Assembly (NCBI GenBank): GCA_040954595.2
Contig: CM082576.2
Coordinates: forward strand, 15,004,001-15,068,000
Reading direction: 5' to 3'
DNA from: Balanoglossus misakiensis
Lineage: Eukaryota; Hemichordata
Length of the DNA stretch: 64,000 bases
In this document: in pieces, positions 1 through 12,079 of the stretch
Position numbering within the stretch: the first letter of the stretch is position 1
How the letters are laid out: every line of letters starts with the position of its first letter
Translations under genes and position numbers: made by a program
Notes under the pieces: generated by a model
Databases searched by the model: none
What the model saw: only the letters and a program-made list of their open reading frames with translations
What the model was told of the DNA's origin: nothing

Positions 1-3000
1 GCGCTTGCATTATCTGAAGAGTACAGTCGAGGATATGATGGAAAGCGTCGGGGATCTGGTAGAAAATCTCGTGGTCGTGGCCGTGGAAGAGGTCTTCAGG
101 TTATCTCTGTTCAATCGGATGACGACGTTTCCGCTCCTGGAGATTCTGTTCAATCAGAAGATGGAAGTGTCTCCGTTGAAGATCTTCTTGAAGATGCTCG
201 GCGCAGAGGAGCCAGACCAAAAACTTCTCGTAAGTCTAAGGCACCAGAGATGAAGGAATTAGGGAGGACCCGTGAAGACACTTCCTTTAGTGGAGATGAT
301 ATTGGATTGAGCTGTGAAAGCCATACAACCAGTGTAGCCAGATCACCATCAACAAATGCAGCCAGACCACCATCAACCAGTGCAGCCAAATCACCATCAG
401 CCAGTGCAGTCAGACCACCATCAACCAGTGTAACCAGACCACCATCAGCCAGTGCAGTCAGACCACCATCAACCAGTGCAGCCAGACCACCATCAACTAA
501 AACTGAGCGAAGACCTAGCACACAAGGAAGAAGTAAAGATACAGCAGACCTTCCCGACTCATCAGCTGCTTATAGTCAGAAGCTTATGGAGATATACAAC
601 GAAAAAGTGGCTATCCCACAATGTGAATCAGCAGAAACAACGCGGATGGTGACGCCACTTGCAGAAAAGGTGTTATCTCTTGCAAAGCAGCATGTCTGTT
701 TCAAGAGAATGAAGATTTTGAACACGGGTAGCCATTTTGAACACTTGAAGGTATTATAAATAACAGACACTGGGAAGTACTACTGATGTACAGTAAAACC
801 TGTCTATACTGAACCCTGTCTAATCTGGAAACCTGTCTATCCTGAACACATTTTCCAGTCCCTTTCAAATCGAACCACATGTTAAAGGAACCGCTATAAA
901 CAGGACACCTCTGCAAACCGAACAATTTCTTCAGTCCCTTTTGGTGTTCGGTTTAGACAGGTTTTACTGTATGTGAAATGAAACATGCCGTATGTGTATC
1001 TGCATATTTTAGTATGTTGATGCTCATACCAGTGGGAGTTTAAAATGAAAAAGTCTTTCTCTGTGAAATATGCTTAAAGCTCCAATACTAGCCGCTGCTG
1101 TTGAAAAGAATAGTTTGATGATTTTAATGAAATTTAGAAGGGTCCATTTAAATGAACAAACTTATGGGTATACACAAACATATTACAAACTTTTGATTGA
1201 GGCTGTACATAATAAACAGGTGCCACACCAATTTATTCACCTGCCCATGTCAAGAGTATCGGGTACACATGCAACTATTGTGATATGTACAAACGGGTAC
1301 TATAGTCTTCGTCAATTCAAAAAGGTATCGAAGTTGAAGTATTTTATCGATTAAAATATCAAGCTTATAGTGGCAGCTGTTGGAGCTTTAATAGCTGATT
1401 GTACTACTGAGCGAAACTCCTTTGTACTTATGCTATAGGTTGGCAAAGCAGATGAAATTGACATCATGTTCTGTCTGAGTGGTGTGCCTGGCCAGTATGA
1501 GAAGCTGAACGATCCACCAGACTGCAGATGCTTCATGCGTGTAAAGGTTGACGAGTCTTGTGATGAATGGAGGGAATACTGTACCCAGGATGGGTATCTG
1601 TCAACAAAACTCCTTCGGGAAGACTTTGAAACTATTGTAGCTCGAGCAATCAAGGAATACAAGGCACCAGGTCAGTACAACTTACATGAGTAAAGTGTGT
1701 TCAAATTGTGATTAAATTTGCATTTTTTTTAATTTTGGGAGGAAATTTTTGCCATTTTTGTGGTCCCATTGTTGTGACATTTCGTAGCAAAGTTCCTAGG
1801 GGTAACCTTATTCTCATTTGTTAAAATAGTGGCAAAAATGTCTACCAAATTACATTCCTCATTTACGCATATAATCCTCTTTCTAATCCCTTTCAAATAG
1901 GAGCACAGTGTCCATGGTGCTATGTTCATGAATATTGAACGAACTGCCCACACAAACCTCACCTTGCATGGAGTTGGCTCAGAACTCAATTCAGAAACAT
2001 TTACTTTTGTTTATTTCATATCAGATTTTCGTATCTGCAAAGAAGACTCTGATTCGGAGATATGTCCGGCAACAAAGCTGATATTTTATAAAAAGAGAGG
2101 CAGAAAGCCCCTGCTGGATGTGGATTTTGTGATCGCCATTGAAGTCAACCGAAGAAATTGGATGGAAGGGTACAGTCAATGGAATTTATCACCCTGGTAT
2201 TCACAAGATGAAGAAGAGAAGTTGAAGCAGAATTCATTCCATCTGGTCACCAAGATGCCACCTACAGGTAGAATGAACAATTAAAGCACACCTTTTTTGT
2301 GACCAGTTTAGACATTTTCAGCTATTAAAATCAAGACATCCATTTGAAACTACATTGTGGTATAAAATGCATTTGGTTCAGTATATCAGTACTTTAAAGG
2401 GACAAAGTTTCTCTCGCGGCCCTTTATTCCATTAAATATGTTTGGTACAAGACAACTTGCTTATCTATTTTACATGTGGATATATAGTGAATGAACGTTC
2501 GACCACACACAACTTCCATCCTGTTTGTAGGATATGAGAGTAAAAATCTCGCCCAAAATGAATAAACGATAAAGACCGATTATTCATTTTTGTGAGTTTT
2601 TCGCTCTCGTGTCTACAAGTGGGATGGAAGTTGTGTGTGGTCGAATGTTGATTCACTTTATATCCACGTGTAGAATAACATAAACAGTGTCTTGTATCAA
2701 ACATATGGAAAAAGGGCAGCGAGAGAGAGAGACTTTGTCCCTTTAATCACTGATGTGTATACTCTGAACATTGTTTTTTATCTCATCAAAACAGGACATG
2801 GGCTTGCTGGACTTGAGGCCGAGAGCATGTGGAGGATATCGTACTCACTACTTGAAAAGAAAATCCTGTACTCTGCCGACTCCAGATCGCGACAGTTGGA
2901 CGGCGCCACAGAAGACTACAGCAATAAAACTTGCCGCAAAGCGTGTCTCCGTCTCCTAAAGTTGCTGCGCGAAAACTTGAGAGAGAAGTCCCGTATGGCA

Positions 3001-3294
3001 CAGAGGTATTACGAGAGCTTCCCGTCGTATTTCCTGAAGACGGCGCTCTTGCATAACATGCAGAGTTCCAGGTACAGATCGGAGGAATGGACCAGAGATC
3101 TTCTGTACGATCGGTTGGTGGAGCTGCTGGGCTACGTTGTGTACTGCATCAAGAAACGCGATCTGCGCCATTTCTTTCTGCGCGATCACAACCTGATGGT
3201 TGGACTTGATGCCGTCACCTGTGAGGCCTTGGTGAAGCGATATCAAAGAGTTCTAGATTTACTGAAGGAGAACAAACTTGAGAAGATCTTTTAG
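1..3294 (+). CDS. cGAS-like receptor (Mab-21 family nucleotidyltransferase), 5' end outside the window
   Basis: Exons 1-750 (open to the window edge), 1439-1670, 2025-2267 and 2795-3294 join in phase to give at least 574 residues. The N-terminal ~240 residues are low complexity: a basic RG-rich stretch (RGRGRGRG), an acidic part, then 8-residue repeats. The enzyme core starts with GSHFEHLKV, followed by the catalytic E-I-D (codons 256 and 258, bases 1454-1462) and the third acid in DVDFVIAIEV (base 2123). This is the G-S ... E/D-h-D ... h-D pattern of cGAS and its animal relatives. The C-terminal lobe carries MWRISYSLLEKKIL and CRKACLRLLKLL, both close to cGAS. The His-Cys-Cys-Cys zinc thumb of vertebrate cGAS is not visible, as in many invertebrate cGLRs. 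By family, such enzymes sense nucleic acid and make cyclic dinucleotides for STING; ligand and product here are unknown. The first exon may be incomplete. Confidence 0.88.
331..498 (+). repeat. In-frame 24-bp minisatellite encoding RPPSTSAA-type octapeptides
   Basis: About seven 24-bp units lie inside the first exon of the cGAS-like gene. They encode variants of R/K-P/S-P-S-T/A-S/N-A/V-A/V/T. All units keep frame with the catalytic core downstream. The repeat gives a disordered, Pro/Ser-rich, positively charged linker between the RG-rich tail and the enzyme domain. Confidence 0.9.
789..971. mobile_element. Short inverted-repeat element in intron 1 of the cGAS-like gene
   Basis: The ends are inverted copies: TACAGTAAAACCTGTCTA on the left and TAGACAGGTTTTACTGTA on the right. 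The interior has no coding capacity and repeats the 'cctgtcta' theme. This is the layout of a non-autonomous DNA element (MITE). The element at 7326-7510 is similar in design. Confidence 0.75.
2394..2746. mobile_element. TTAA-flanked MITE, family 1, full copy in intron 3 of the cGAS-like gene
   Basis: The element begins TTAAAGGGACAAAGT and ends with the inverse, ACTTTGTCCCTTTAA. The inverted arms continue through a GGGCAGCGAGAGAG/'gcggccc' block to nested inner inverted repeats around 2490-2660 (cgttcgaccacacacaac). Related copies are at 5756-5978, 10517-10613, 24637-24896 and 30260-30532. TTAA at both ends suggests piggyBac-type insertion, which is an inference. The right end is about 50 bp from the exon 4 acceptor. 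Confidence 0.85.
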
Positions 3295-4668
3295 ACGGTC
3301 ATGGTTAAAGCGATCATGATGTTGACTGAACATGTTTGCAAAGGACTGGATAGTATTTCTTTGGGGGCACCGTCAGACAAAGATCCATCACTTGGTGGCA
3401 TTGTCAGATCACTGGCACCCTCAAAGAATATATACTTTGATTCAAACAAGTGGGTGGACATAAATGGGAACATTGGTCCCATAGATGTGTACTGGCTAGT
3501 TTGACTGTTGTCACTGCTTTTGAGGTTTCAAGTTTTACACTGAAAAGTTTTACGCAGCAGTCATTAAAGCGATTGTGCCTTTAAACCTGTCAGAATGGCA
3601 AGGTTACCCAATTTTGATATACATGTATGTCACAAGACTGAAAGATTCTGTCATGTGAAAGCACTCGGTGACATCCAACCATAACAAGACGCAGTGTAGC
3701 ACGCCTGTTCTCCAACAAGACATTGTTTCATGGAACCAATCAGATTGCATGATTTGGTGCCACAGTGCCCACACAGTTATCAATTTCTTTGCCAGATGTG
3801 AAATTTTCATCTGAAGAAATAAAACTCAACATGACAGAATCTTTCAAGATATCTTTTCATAAAATAAACAAGTCACTGACGCTGTACTTCCAGACTAACA
3901 GTACTAAACTGCTGTCCAACTCTCTTTGTAGAATAAATCTACAATAATTCCACGGCACTATACCTCCATGTCTAATTGGTACATGTAGTAACAATTCCTC
4001 TCTTTATTCATGATGGCTGCAAGCAATCAGAGGAAGATTACACATAGTGTAAATAAAGATACCTTTTTTCCTGAAATTCCTTACACAACAAAGACAATGA
4101 TGCAGTCTTTAAAAGCATCCTCATTAGTATATGATTACAAGCAATAAAACACACTTGAAAGCTAAAAATGCAACGTGCAGAAAATTGAAAATGTTATGAC
4201 CCTACAAACGTTTAGCCTAGTAAAAAGAACAAGTTGCAGACTGTGTATCGTGTACACACATAAAATGATAATGGCTGCTATTAAAAACTAATACACAGTA
4301 TCAGTTTTGACGTTGCTATAGAAACTGCAGTGAAAATGTACATTGAAAAACTTCGATAGTATTAACCGCAATGCACTAAGCTTAACATCATTTGTCATTG
4401 TAGCTTGAATGAGATTTGATGACACAAATTTGGGAATAATAAATGTTTCAGGTCCATGCAGGTAGCCATCAAATTTTGCGTGATATTGAACACACAGTTC
4501 AACAGAAGTGCTCTACTGGACATTGAGTGAAGGGTTTTCATTCGTAATTTACATCGCCATCTCTCTTCATATTTCTTGTAATAATGGAAATATTCTTAAA
4601 ATATTTTTTTTAATTAAAAAATTAAGTACTTTTATGGAATTTATGTTGGAAAAGCATGTGGTAAAAAT
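3295..4668. other. Intergenic sequence and likely 3' UTR of the cGAS-like gene
   Basis: No supported gene lies here. Short open frames have no family signature and break often. AT-rich, with ATTAAA/AATAAA-like signals after 3800, consistent with a trailer. Confidence 0.5.
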
Positions 4669-4787
4669 ATTATAGACCGAACATGTGAATTTATGTGGTT
4701 CAGGCAAAGACCACAATATGACCTACTGACATTGGTCATGTGGTCTTCCACTCTTACCAAATAATTTACAATTGTTCGGTCTATAAT
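4669..4787. mobile_element. 119-bp inverted-repeat element
   Basis: ATTATAGACCGAACA on the left is mirrored by TGTTCGGTCTATAAT on the right. The middle also folds (ggtcatgtggtcttcc against gaccacaatatgacc). Noncoding MITE-like hairpin. Confidence 0.75.
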
Positions 4788-5094
4788 GTACATTATTGCA
4801 CATTCATCAGAATTATTGTGCTGTAATTACACAATAGCTTCTCAATTAAAACAACATCTATTGCATTGTTACTTGCTGAATTCAAGATGATCAGTTTTCA
4901 TATTGTAGGGTGTTTTCCACTTAGCATACACATTATAGTTCAGATGACAGACGAAATTGGTGACCATGGATCAAACTGTAATTTCATGAGGAGAGAGGTC
5001 TGTACAATAATATGACCTAATAAGATATGACATATGACAGCTTCCATTCTGTCTTGCTAGTTGATGATGGAAATTGCATTCACAATATACTGTA

Positions 5095-5313
5095 AAACGG
5101 GTAACTTTCGCGAGCAATAAATTTTCGCAAAATACACGAGACTATAAAAAAAAACATGAAAAATAAAAAGTCGGGTAAATGTTAATTGTTTTTCGGAGAT
5201 AACGATGCAGTTAGTGAAATACGAGCATGCGAAGATTAATCCTCGCGTAACAGTTGCCACTTTTGAAATTGTGAAAATTTCCAGTCGCGAAAATAACCCG
5301 TTTTACAGTATAT
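5095..5313. mobile_element. MITE, family 2 (TACTGTAAAACGGGT ends), copy 1
   Basis: Inverted ends ATACTGTAAAACGGGT / ACCCGTTTTACAGTAT flank a noncoding core with TTTCGCGA motifs. A diverged second copy with the same ends and interior (taatcntcgcgtaacagttgcc) lies at 56961-57120 near the end of BAZ1A. Confidence 0.82.
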
Positions 5314-5364
5314 CATCTGCATCTATTCACTGACAGCAATCGTTTTCAAATAGAGTACGTGTTA

Positions 5365-8300
5365 TCAATCAGTCAGAGGAAGAGGTATATCCATTTCAGC
5401 GCAGACTTTTCCAATGCACACTATTAAGTACTCCATGTCTTCGGGGAACAAGTGTCCAATATTCCCAATCCGAAAACAGCTGGCATTGGTGACTTTGCCC
5501 GGATAAATCACTTGGCCTAAAAATTGGGAAAACCCCCAAAGGAAGCAAGAAATGAGAAAGGGAGGATGTCAGCATGGTTGTGGAGAAGGGAGACAGATAT
5601 TGTTTGACCTCTTCTATATCTCACTTGAAACTGAATACCAATATTTAATAGGCACTTCTCACCTTTTCAAAAGGGGATGGGGGAGGGGCCTAATGCATGA
5701 CATGCATGCATCATTACTATGTCACTACTGTAACAGCAATAAGTGGACTGCAGTATTAAAGGGACAAAGTCTTTCTTTCGCTGCCCTTTTTCCATTAATT
5801 ATGTTTGATACGTACAAGACAACATGTGGATCTTGAGTTAACGTACCACAACATACAATTTCCATCCCGTTTGTAGGATATGAGAGCAAAAATCTCGCCA
5901 AAATGAATAAACAGTAGTCTTGTCTCAAACATAATTAACGGAAAAAGGGCAGCGAGAGAGAGACTCATTGTCCCTTAAAATGTTGCAGTAGCCACATCAT
6001 TGTAACATTGCCTTTTTGGTTCAGACCCACTGTTACGGCTGCAGGGCTGTAACATTGCTGTAACAGCGCTGTTTAATACAGCCCTGCAGTTTATTTAAGG
6101 GTGTCGAAAATACAAGAGTGAGGGGCCAAAGTGCGGGACACGCACAGTGCTATAAATGGCACTCTGCGGGATATCCGACGCGCAGGGAACGGACCTTGCT
6201 CTGTTCCCGGCGTTACACGGCCTCCACCACTGGAGGCCGTGTAGTGTAACCACAGACCAGTACGCAGATCTAGGAAGGGACCGTTTGATTTTTCGGCAGA
6301 GCAGAACTACACGTAACCTAATGTGTACTCGGACAGAGAAAAAAAAATGAGCAAGGCCTGTATGGCTTGTGAACGACGTTGCATAAACGTGTGTCATCCT
6401 TGGGTTTACCACTTACGAATGCAACATCAGGACAGTAGAAAATGTCGATTGTGGGTGGTTGATCGCCCGATCATTTATTATTTTCAACGCCAGAATGTCG
6501 TCGGACGTCGTCAAAAACACGAGAGACCTCCTCGAAATGCAACAGGACAGTAGAAAATGTCGATCGTGGGCGGTTGATCGCCCGATCATTCGCCCGAATG
6601 TCGTCGGACATTGTCAAAAACACGATCGACCTCGAAATGCAACATGAAAGTAGAAAAAGCCGGTCAAACACGATCGACCACCTCGAAATGCAACATGAAA
6701 GTAGAAAATGTACGATCGAACTCCTCCATGTAATCAAAGCCAAGGGTCCCGCAGAGTCCCACATCTTGTGCAGTGTGCGTGTATTCCCGCAGAGTGCCAT
6801 TTATTGCACTGTGCGTGTCCCGCACTTTGGCCCCTCACTCTTGTATTTTCGACACCCTTAAATACCTGCCTGCAGCCATAACTTACATCCTTAAGCGAAA
6901 CAGTCACCCTTGTCATAACAGACACGAAACATTCATAGACTTTTTCATGTCTGTTATGTTGCATGGCTATAGACTATTAGCATTTTACCTTTACTGCTGA
7001 GACCCTGGTAAAACTCTTGAAAGTTAAACTTGGGATGTTTTGGGTAGTGATACGACGTGATGATGTAGCCTTGGTCAACTTTGTCCAAGAGGGGTCTGAA
7101 ACCCAGTCTTCTCATGCCGTCTTGCAAGATTTTGTTGTTTGTTTTGTATCTGGAATGCAGTTCACAAGAAAAGATTTGTCTATTAATTGTCATACTGGAT
7201 ATGAACACTAATGCCAGCTGTAAACAACACTGAAAGAAAAACCCTTGAATATAATTTTTGTCATTCAGTGGCTTTTTCCCTCTGGACTACACATTTCTTA
7301 TTTTTCCAGGCAGTATTTTCAAATGCAGTCAAACCTGTGTTTAAATAGTGACCATCTCTATATAGTGACCACCTCTATGTGTAGTGGCCACTATGCTACA
7401 GTCCCTGTGCAACTTACATGTGCATTGATTGACCTGTCTATAAAGACCACCCGTCTATAAAGGCCAGCTTTGAAAGTCCCTTGACTGGCCACTACACACA
7501 GGTTTGACCGTGGTTGAGGAAAACTGATAAAACAATTATAATGAAATGTTTTGACACTTGTACAAAATGACATACCTTTCAGCTCTACCTAGAACGCCAC
7601 CTTCAGCCTCAAGTTCCCCCAACGCTTGCTTGAAAGCCAACATTACATGTGTTGGAGGGGTAAATCGAAATTGAGCATTATTTTCAAGACCTTCATACTG
7701 TGCCACAAGATCCAAACTCAAACTTCTGGCCTGATCTGTATATCGTCAAAAATAAAAGTTACAATTAATAATTATATTAGAGCTCCAGTAACTCCAAATT
7801 TTGGCTTTTCTCTTAGTATTTTTGTTTTGTGGATCAGGTCACATGGTTTCTTGTTCTACTCAGTAAAACATGAAGAATCTCAGTAGCTAATGTACATGTA
7901 TGTACAATCAGCTGCAGCATTACTGCACAGTTGAAATGTCAGTCCACAATAACCATGATTAACATTATAGGCAATGTTGACTGGAAGAATAATGGGCATT
8001 TGGGCATGTGTGCGGATAAACAGCACAAAAACAAAAATATTGAGAATATAACCTAAGGATATAACAAATGCCCCTCTAATCCAAGTTGAAACACATTTGA
8101 CAATCAACAAGCAAAATATACTGCTACAAATATTGTGCTGCAGTATTTTATAAAAACAGGGTGAATCTGTCCAGCAATCAGCTAATTATACACAACTGTG
8201 ATTGGAATTTAAAATTGATAGTTTTACCATTGTCTTTCACAATATTCTTTTTTTTTTTTTTAAATCTGCTTGTTTTTCAGTTTTGTTGTTGGACTTTTCA

Positions 8301-10862
8301 TTGTATTTTAATTACACTTATGTGGGATTATATGTACACTGTGTTTTAAAATTTGCTCCCCCTGAGAGTTACATATTTGATTAATCTCCAATGCCCAAAT
8401 ATAACATTGTGATTTGTATTTTTGTTCACTGCTTCATGAGTTTGTATGTATTTATTAGGAAATGCTCACTGTTGTATCCATGCATATTAAATATCAGACT
8501 ACATTCAAAGCAATACCTTTTATCATAGACAGCTTTCATAGGACAGCTTTTATAATACAAGATCTATTTCTTTCATGGAATTTTTAAGAAAGATTGTCTA
8601 ACCTTTGCATTTGAGGAGTTTGTCCGTTTGAGCAATCACATATGCAAAACCTGGAACACCTTCAATACATTTATTGGCTGAACTGACCAAGAAATGCACA
8701 TTGCTTTCTTCAATATCCAAAGGAACAGCTCCAAAGCTGCTCATGGCATCAACAAAATAGCATGCATCTATCAATAAAAAAAGATAGAGATAACACGTTA
8801 AGCTATATTTTTGTACAGATTTGCAGAAAGGGTTTGTACAATTTTGGGTTATGGGATTTTACATGTTAAGTTCTATTTACATTACTCTCATGTTATGTTT
8901 TCATGGGTTTTCTCGGGCGTACCTAAGACATTTTACATCAGACCTGGACATAATATCCATCCACCCCTGTGCAGCTGTTCAGAGTGATTATTAGACAGTG
9001 TAGGCACCAGCGTCAAAAACTTAATAGTTTGGAAATGATCTGATTTACAATTTCTTAGGTAGTCATTGTTCTTGTTGTTTGTATTATAAATCTCTCGTGG
9101 ATGTTTGAAATCATGGATTATGGAATAGTAAAAACAATTTAATTTTTTTCTTCTGTGTCTTCCATGTTTCTTTCCAACAATTGAAAAAAGATTCTGGCAA
9201 GACAACTCTGTTGTCCACACTTGATCTTGAGTTTGTTTATCATTGTGAAAAGTGACAAAAACTTTTGAGAATCATAATGAAAAGTATATGTACTCACAAA
9301 TTGAACCTTCAATAAATCCATACCTGGATTATATTTCTTAAGTAGAGCTCCTACTTCAGTGACCGAATTGAACATGCCCGAGCTGGTCTCACAGTGTACA
9401 ATGGCAACATTGGTGAAAGTATTGGTTTCTAAACATTTAGCAACTGTTTGAATGTCAACTGGCTTGTCTTCAGGAAAACTCAGATGAACCAGTTCAGCAC
9501 CGAAGACCCTCACCATCTGGCAAATCCTTTTTCCGTACGCGCCATTTTCAATAACAAGTACCTGTTGGAAGACATCCACTTCAAAATTCTTGTCTGCTGA
9601 ATACATAATAAATATGGTGGGATAAATATCAATGCCAGGGGTCTTCTTCCTTGCAGAAGTACATGCATATTTAGTATACTAGGGGGTGTGTTAAAATCTG
9701 CAATTTTTGGTCTAAAGCTCTTAATTTTAACAAGAGACTAAAAGAGCTGTGATAAGCAACCAACGCCCATGTGATGTCATACAGACCAGACATAAACGTC
9801 AACATTATCTATGCAAATTTGTAATGTATGGTCAAGTTTTGCATGTGGTACACCCGTTGTTGGGGAGTACCAAAGGCAGGCATATTTTTTTAAGCTGTAG
9901 CAATTTTTAGGTTTGATATGAATCTCCAAAAGCTCAATGCTTTGAATAGCTTAGATTCTGGACACTAAACAGGGCTTAGGGACTGGACTTTGTAAGGTTT
10001 TTGATTGGCCAGTTGTTTAGTCAGTTAAGTTTTCAAACAGATGTACAACAGGGATACAGTGATGTCTCCGCAAGAATTTCTCATATAGTGACTTCTAATT
10101 TACATAACAATAGAAATAATTGTTATGTTAATTAAGTTCTATTGTCTTCTCAAAATTAAAGAGTGGTGGCCACCATGCTTTAATTCCTCTGGGGAGAACA
10201 CTGGGATATGAATGATGTAACAGGCATGATAAGGCCTTACAAGGTGAAGCATTGTCCCCAGTATCATGTTTCAGTAAAAATAAACAGTCAGCATTTTACA
10301 ATATGCGTCCAGTTACCGGTACAATCTTACGCTCTATCGCAGATGACAAAGACACCACAAAATGCCAACACGAAGATATGTGATACAGGAAAATATTGCC
10401 ATACTTTTCCAGCTTTCCTTGGGATTGTAGTAGATAGAACAGCTTCAACAGAGAATGTACCACTTCCTTGCATTATAACGCATGAGTATTTGTCTGCAGA
10501 TACACCTATCAAGAGATTAAAGGGACAAAGTCTCTCTTTCGCTGCCCTGTTTGATACAAGACACCACTTATGTTATTCTACATGTGGATATATAGTGAAT
10601 CAATGTTGGACCAGCTATATCGACAATTACAGTAATTGTATTATAGTTGTTAAGGTTATAAATGATGAGTTGCTTCGTAATAAATAAATGAAAAACTAAA
10701 CTTAGTAGTTAAGATACATACCTGCGACCTCTAGTAATTTATTTCTGATGAACTTAACAATATTGATAAATTCTGTATCTCTGGATCCTAGATCTCTCAT
10801 CATAGCTTGTCGCGTTGTTTGGCTGACTCCCAAAGGCCCTGGAGTGAAAAGCTTTTTGCCAC
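5365..10862 (-). CDS. 2-aminoethylphosphonate:pyruvate transaminase-like, gene A
   Basis: Class V PLP aminotransferase of the PhnW type. In coding order the exons are 10722-10862, 10405-10505, 9324-9561, 8603-8767, 7576-7735, 6989-7149 and 5365-5516, all in phase, with stop TGA at 5365-5367. Seen motifs: [10 protein letters not shown] at the N-terminus, [36 protein letters not shown], then [13 protein letters not shown] with the PLP-binding Lys, and RFTPPTHV. These match bacterial and invertebrate PhnW rather than alanine:glyoxylate aminotransferase. The reaction by family is 2-aminoethylphosphonate + pyruvate to phosphonoacetaldehyde + alanine. The start exon is uncertain: phase requires it to end in one extra base. 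A 10-nt candidate (ATG GGA ACA G, 11353-11362) fits and would give about 375 residues with no transit peptide. Paralogue B has the same intron positions. Confidence 0.88.
5756..5978. mobile_element. MITE family 1, copy in intron 7 of transaminase A
   Basis: Starts TTAAAGGGACAAAGT and ends TTGTCCCTTAA, with the shared GCTGCCCTTTTTCCATTAATTATG block inverted at the other side. It is shorter than the 2394-2746 copy because the inner hairpin is partly deleted. Confidence 0.85.
6093..6863. mobile_element. 770-bp foldback element with ~75-bp inverted ends and internal tandem repeats
   Basis: The left arm (ATTTAAGGGTGTCGAAAATA at the tip) is a near-perfect inverse of the right arm (ending TATTTTCGACACCCTTAAAT). 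The similarity runs ~75 bp through a 'tgcgggacacgcacagtg' block. The interior 6420-6720 holds diverged tandem units containing cagtagaaaatgtcgatc and cgcccgatcatt. No transposase frame is present. It sits wholly inside intron 7 of transaminase A. Confidence 0.85.
7326..7510. mobile_element. Inverted-repeat element in intron 6 of transaminase A
   Basis: CAGTCAAACCTGTGT on the left and ACACAGGTTTGACCGTG on the right form inverted ends. Inside are repeated 'tatagtgaccac' units and their inverse 'ggccactac'. Noncoding. Similar in design to 789-971. Confidence 0.7.
10517..10613. mobile_element. MITE family 1, truncated left end beside exon 3 of transaminase A
   Basis: TTAAAGGGACAAAGTCTCTCTTTCGCTGCCC is followed directly by the inner segment tttgatacaagacacc and tctacatgtggatatatagtgaatcaa. 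The rest is missing. On the gene strand, the TTAA end lies about 10 nt upstream of the acceptor AG (10506-10507). Confidence 0.8.
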
Positions 10863-12079
10863 CTGTTCAATCAATTAGACAAGAGGTGTGTACATAGTCT
10901 GAAATGACATTTTAATACCAGTATTTGAAAGAAAATGCAAATCTAAATCTGTGACGTCAGCTGTTTTCCATCTGTCAAAAACTGAATTCTTCTCAAAAAC
11001 TACTGGTCATACAGTTTCGAATTTTGATAGCAGAGTCTGAAAAGTTTTTGACCTTGAAAGGCAACTGCTCCAAAATACAATATTGCAGATTCTGTCACAA
11101 TCTGAACAAATCTGAATTACTGATAGATCACACCCAGGGACCCGCACACCAAATTCCAGAGAAATAATACCTTCATTTTCAATTTTACTGAACGCTCAAT
11201 CAATACATTTACAACTTACAAGCGCCCGACAAAAATACAATAAATTGCTCGTGAAAAAACGAAGACAGTCGAGATTTTGCAGTTGGAATTACATATTTAT
11301 CAATACTAACATGCGTGACAAGACGTCAACCTTGTAGTTAGTCGCGCAAAACCTGTTCCCATGGCAACATGCCGAGTGCGTATGTAATGAGGACAAAGGT
11401 CGCTCGGCGACGCGACAGGTACTCGACACGGTACCTCACATGCACACCACATCATGTCAACAGATTTTATCCAGATTGTATAACATCAGCTGTAGAAATA
11501 GGCGTATATTTGCTCGGTCGTTGCCGTCTGCCGCCGCAGATGACTGACTTTTGTATTCCCTTAGGGGCCTTACATTAGTGTAGTACTGTATCCTCGGCAT
11601 CAAGGATCGTGAGCTGATCCGCATCTTTTCCTGACATTCAAATTTTACCAGTGACCAACAGTAGTAGTCCTGACATTCTGTATTAAAAGATCATGGATGT
11701 ATTTACTTCGTTTACTCGCATGGCCAAGGGGTCCAGGAAATCAAAGCTACAGTCCCACAGGCATCGGAATCAGGCTACCCAGTGTGATTCCGATGCCTGT
11801 GTTCAGTCCTACCTTCCGACATCGTCGGTCCCTCTCCGGTCTCCCGGCCCCTGTATCGCGATGTCGATAGTAATAGCCTAAGCTTAAGATCTGCCTAAAG
11901 TTTTCTTCCTCCCACTCATCTCCAACTGGATCAGTCAAACGGATGAACGTTGGCCTGGCGCGATATCTAGTGCATTGTTTCGAGATTTCGAGATATAATT
12001 TCTAAGAAATTATTGTTATGTGAGGGCGCTGTGATGGTATATCACGTGGTATTGATTTACAGGTGAAGTGGGTCTACGC

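Noticed and set aside
150-521. Repetitive 'ALVDGGL' minus-strand frame.
   Set aside because: Mirror of the in-frame minisatellite of the cGAS-like gene. The plus frame is continuous with the catalytic core.
5365-10862. Gene A as alanine:glyoxylate aminotransferase (AGXT).
   Set aside because: The [16 protein letters not shown] and SSANKC(I)xGVPGF motifs are of the PhnW type; AGXT has a different segment around the PLP Lys.
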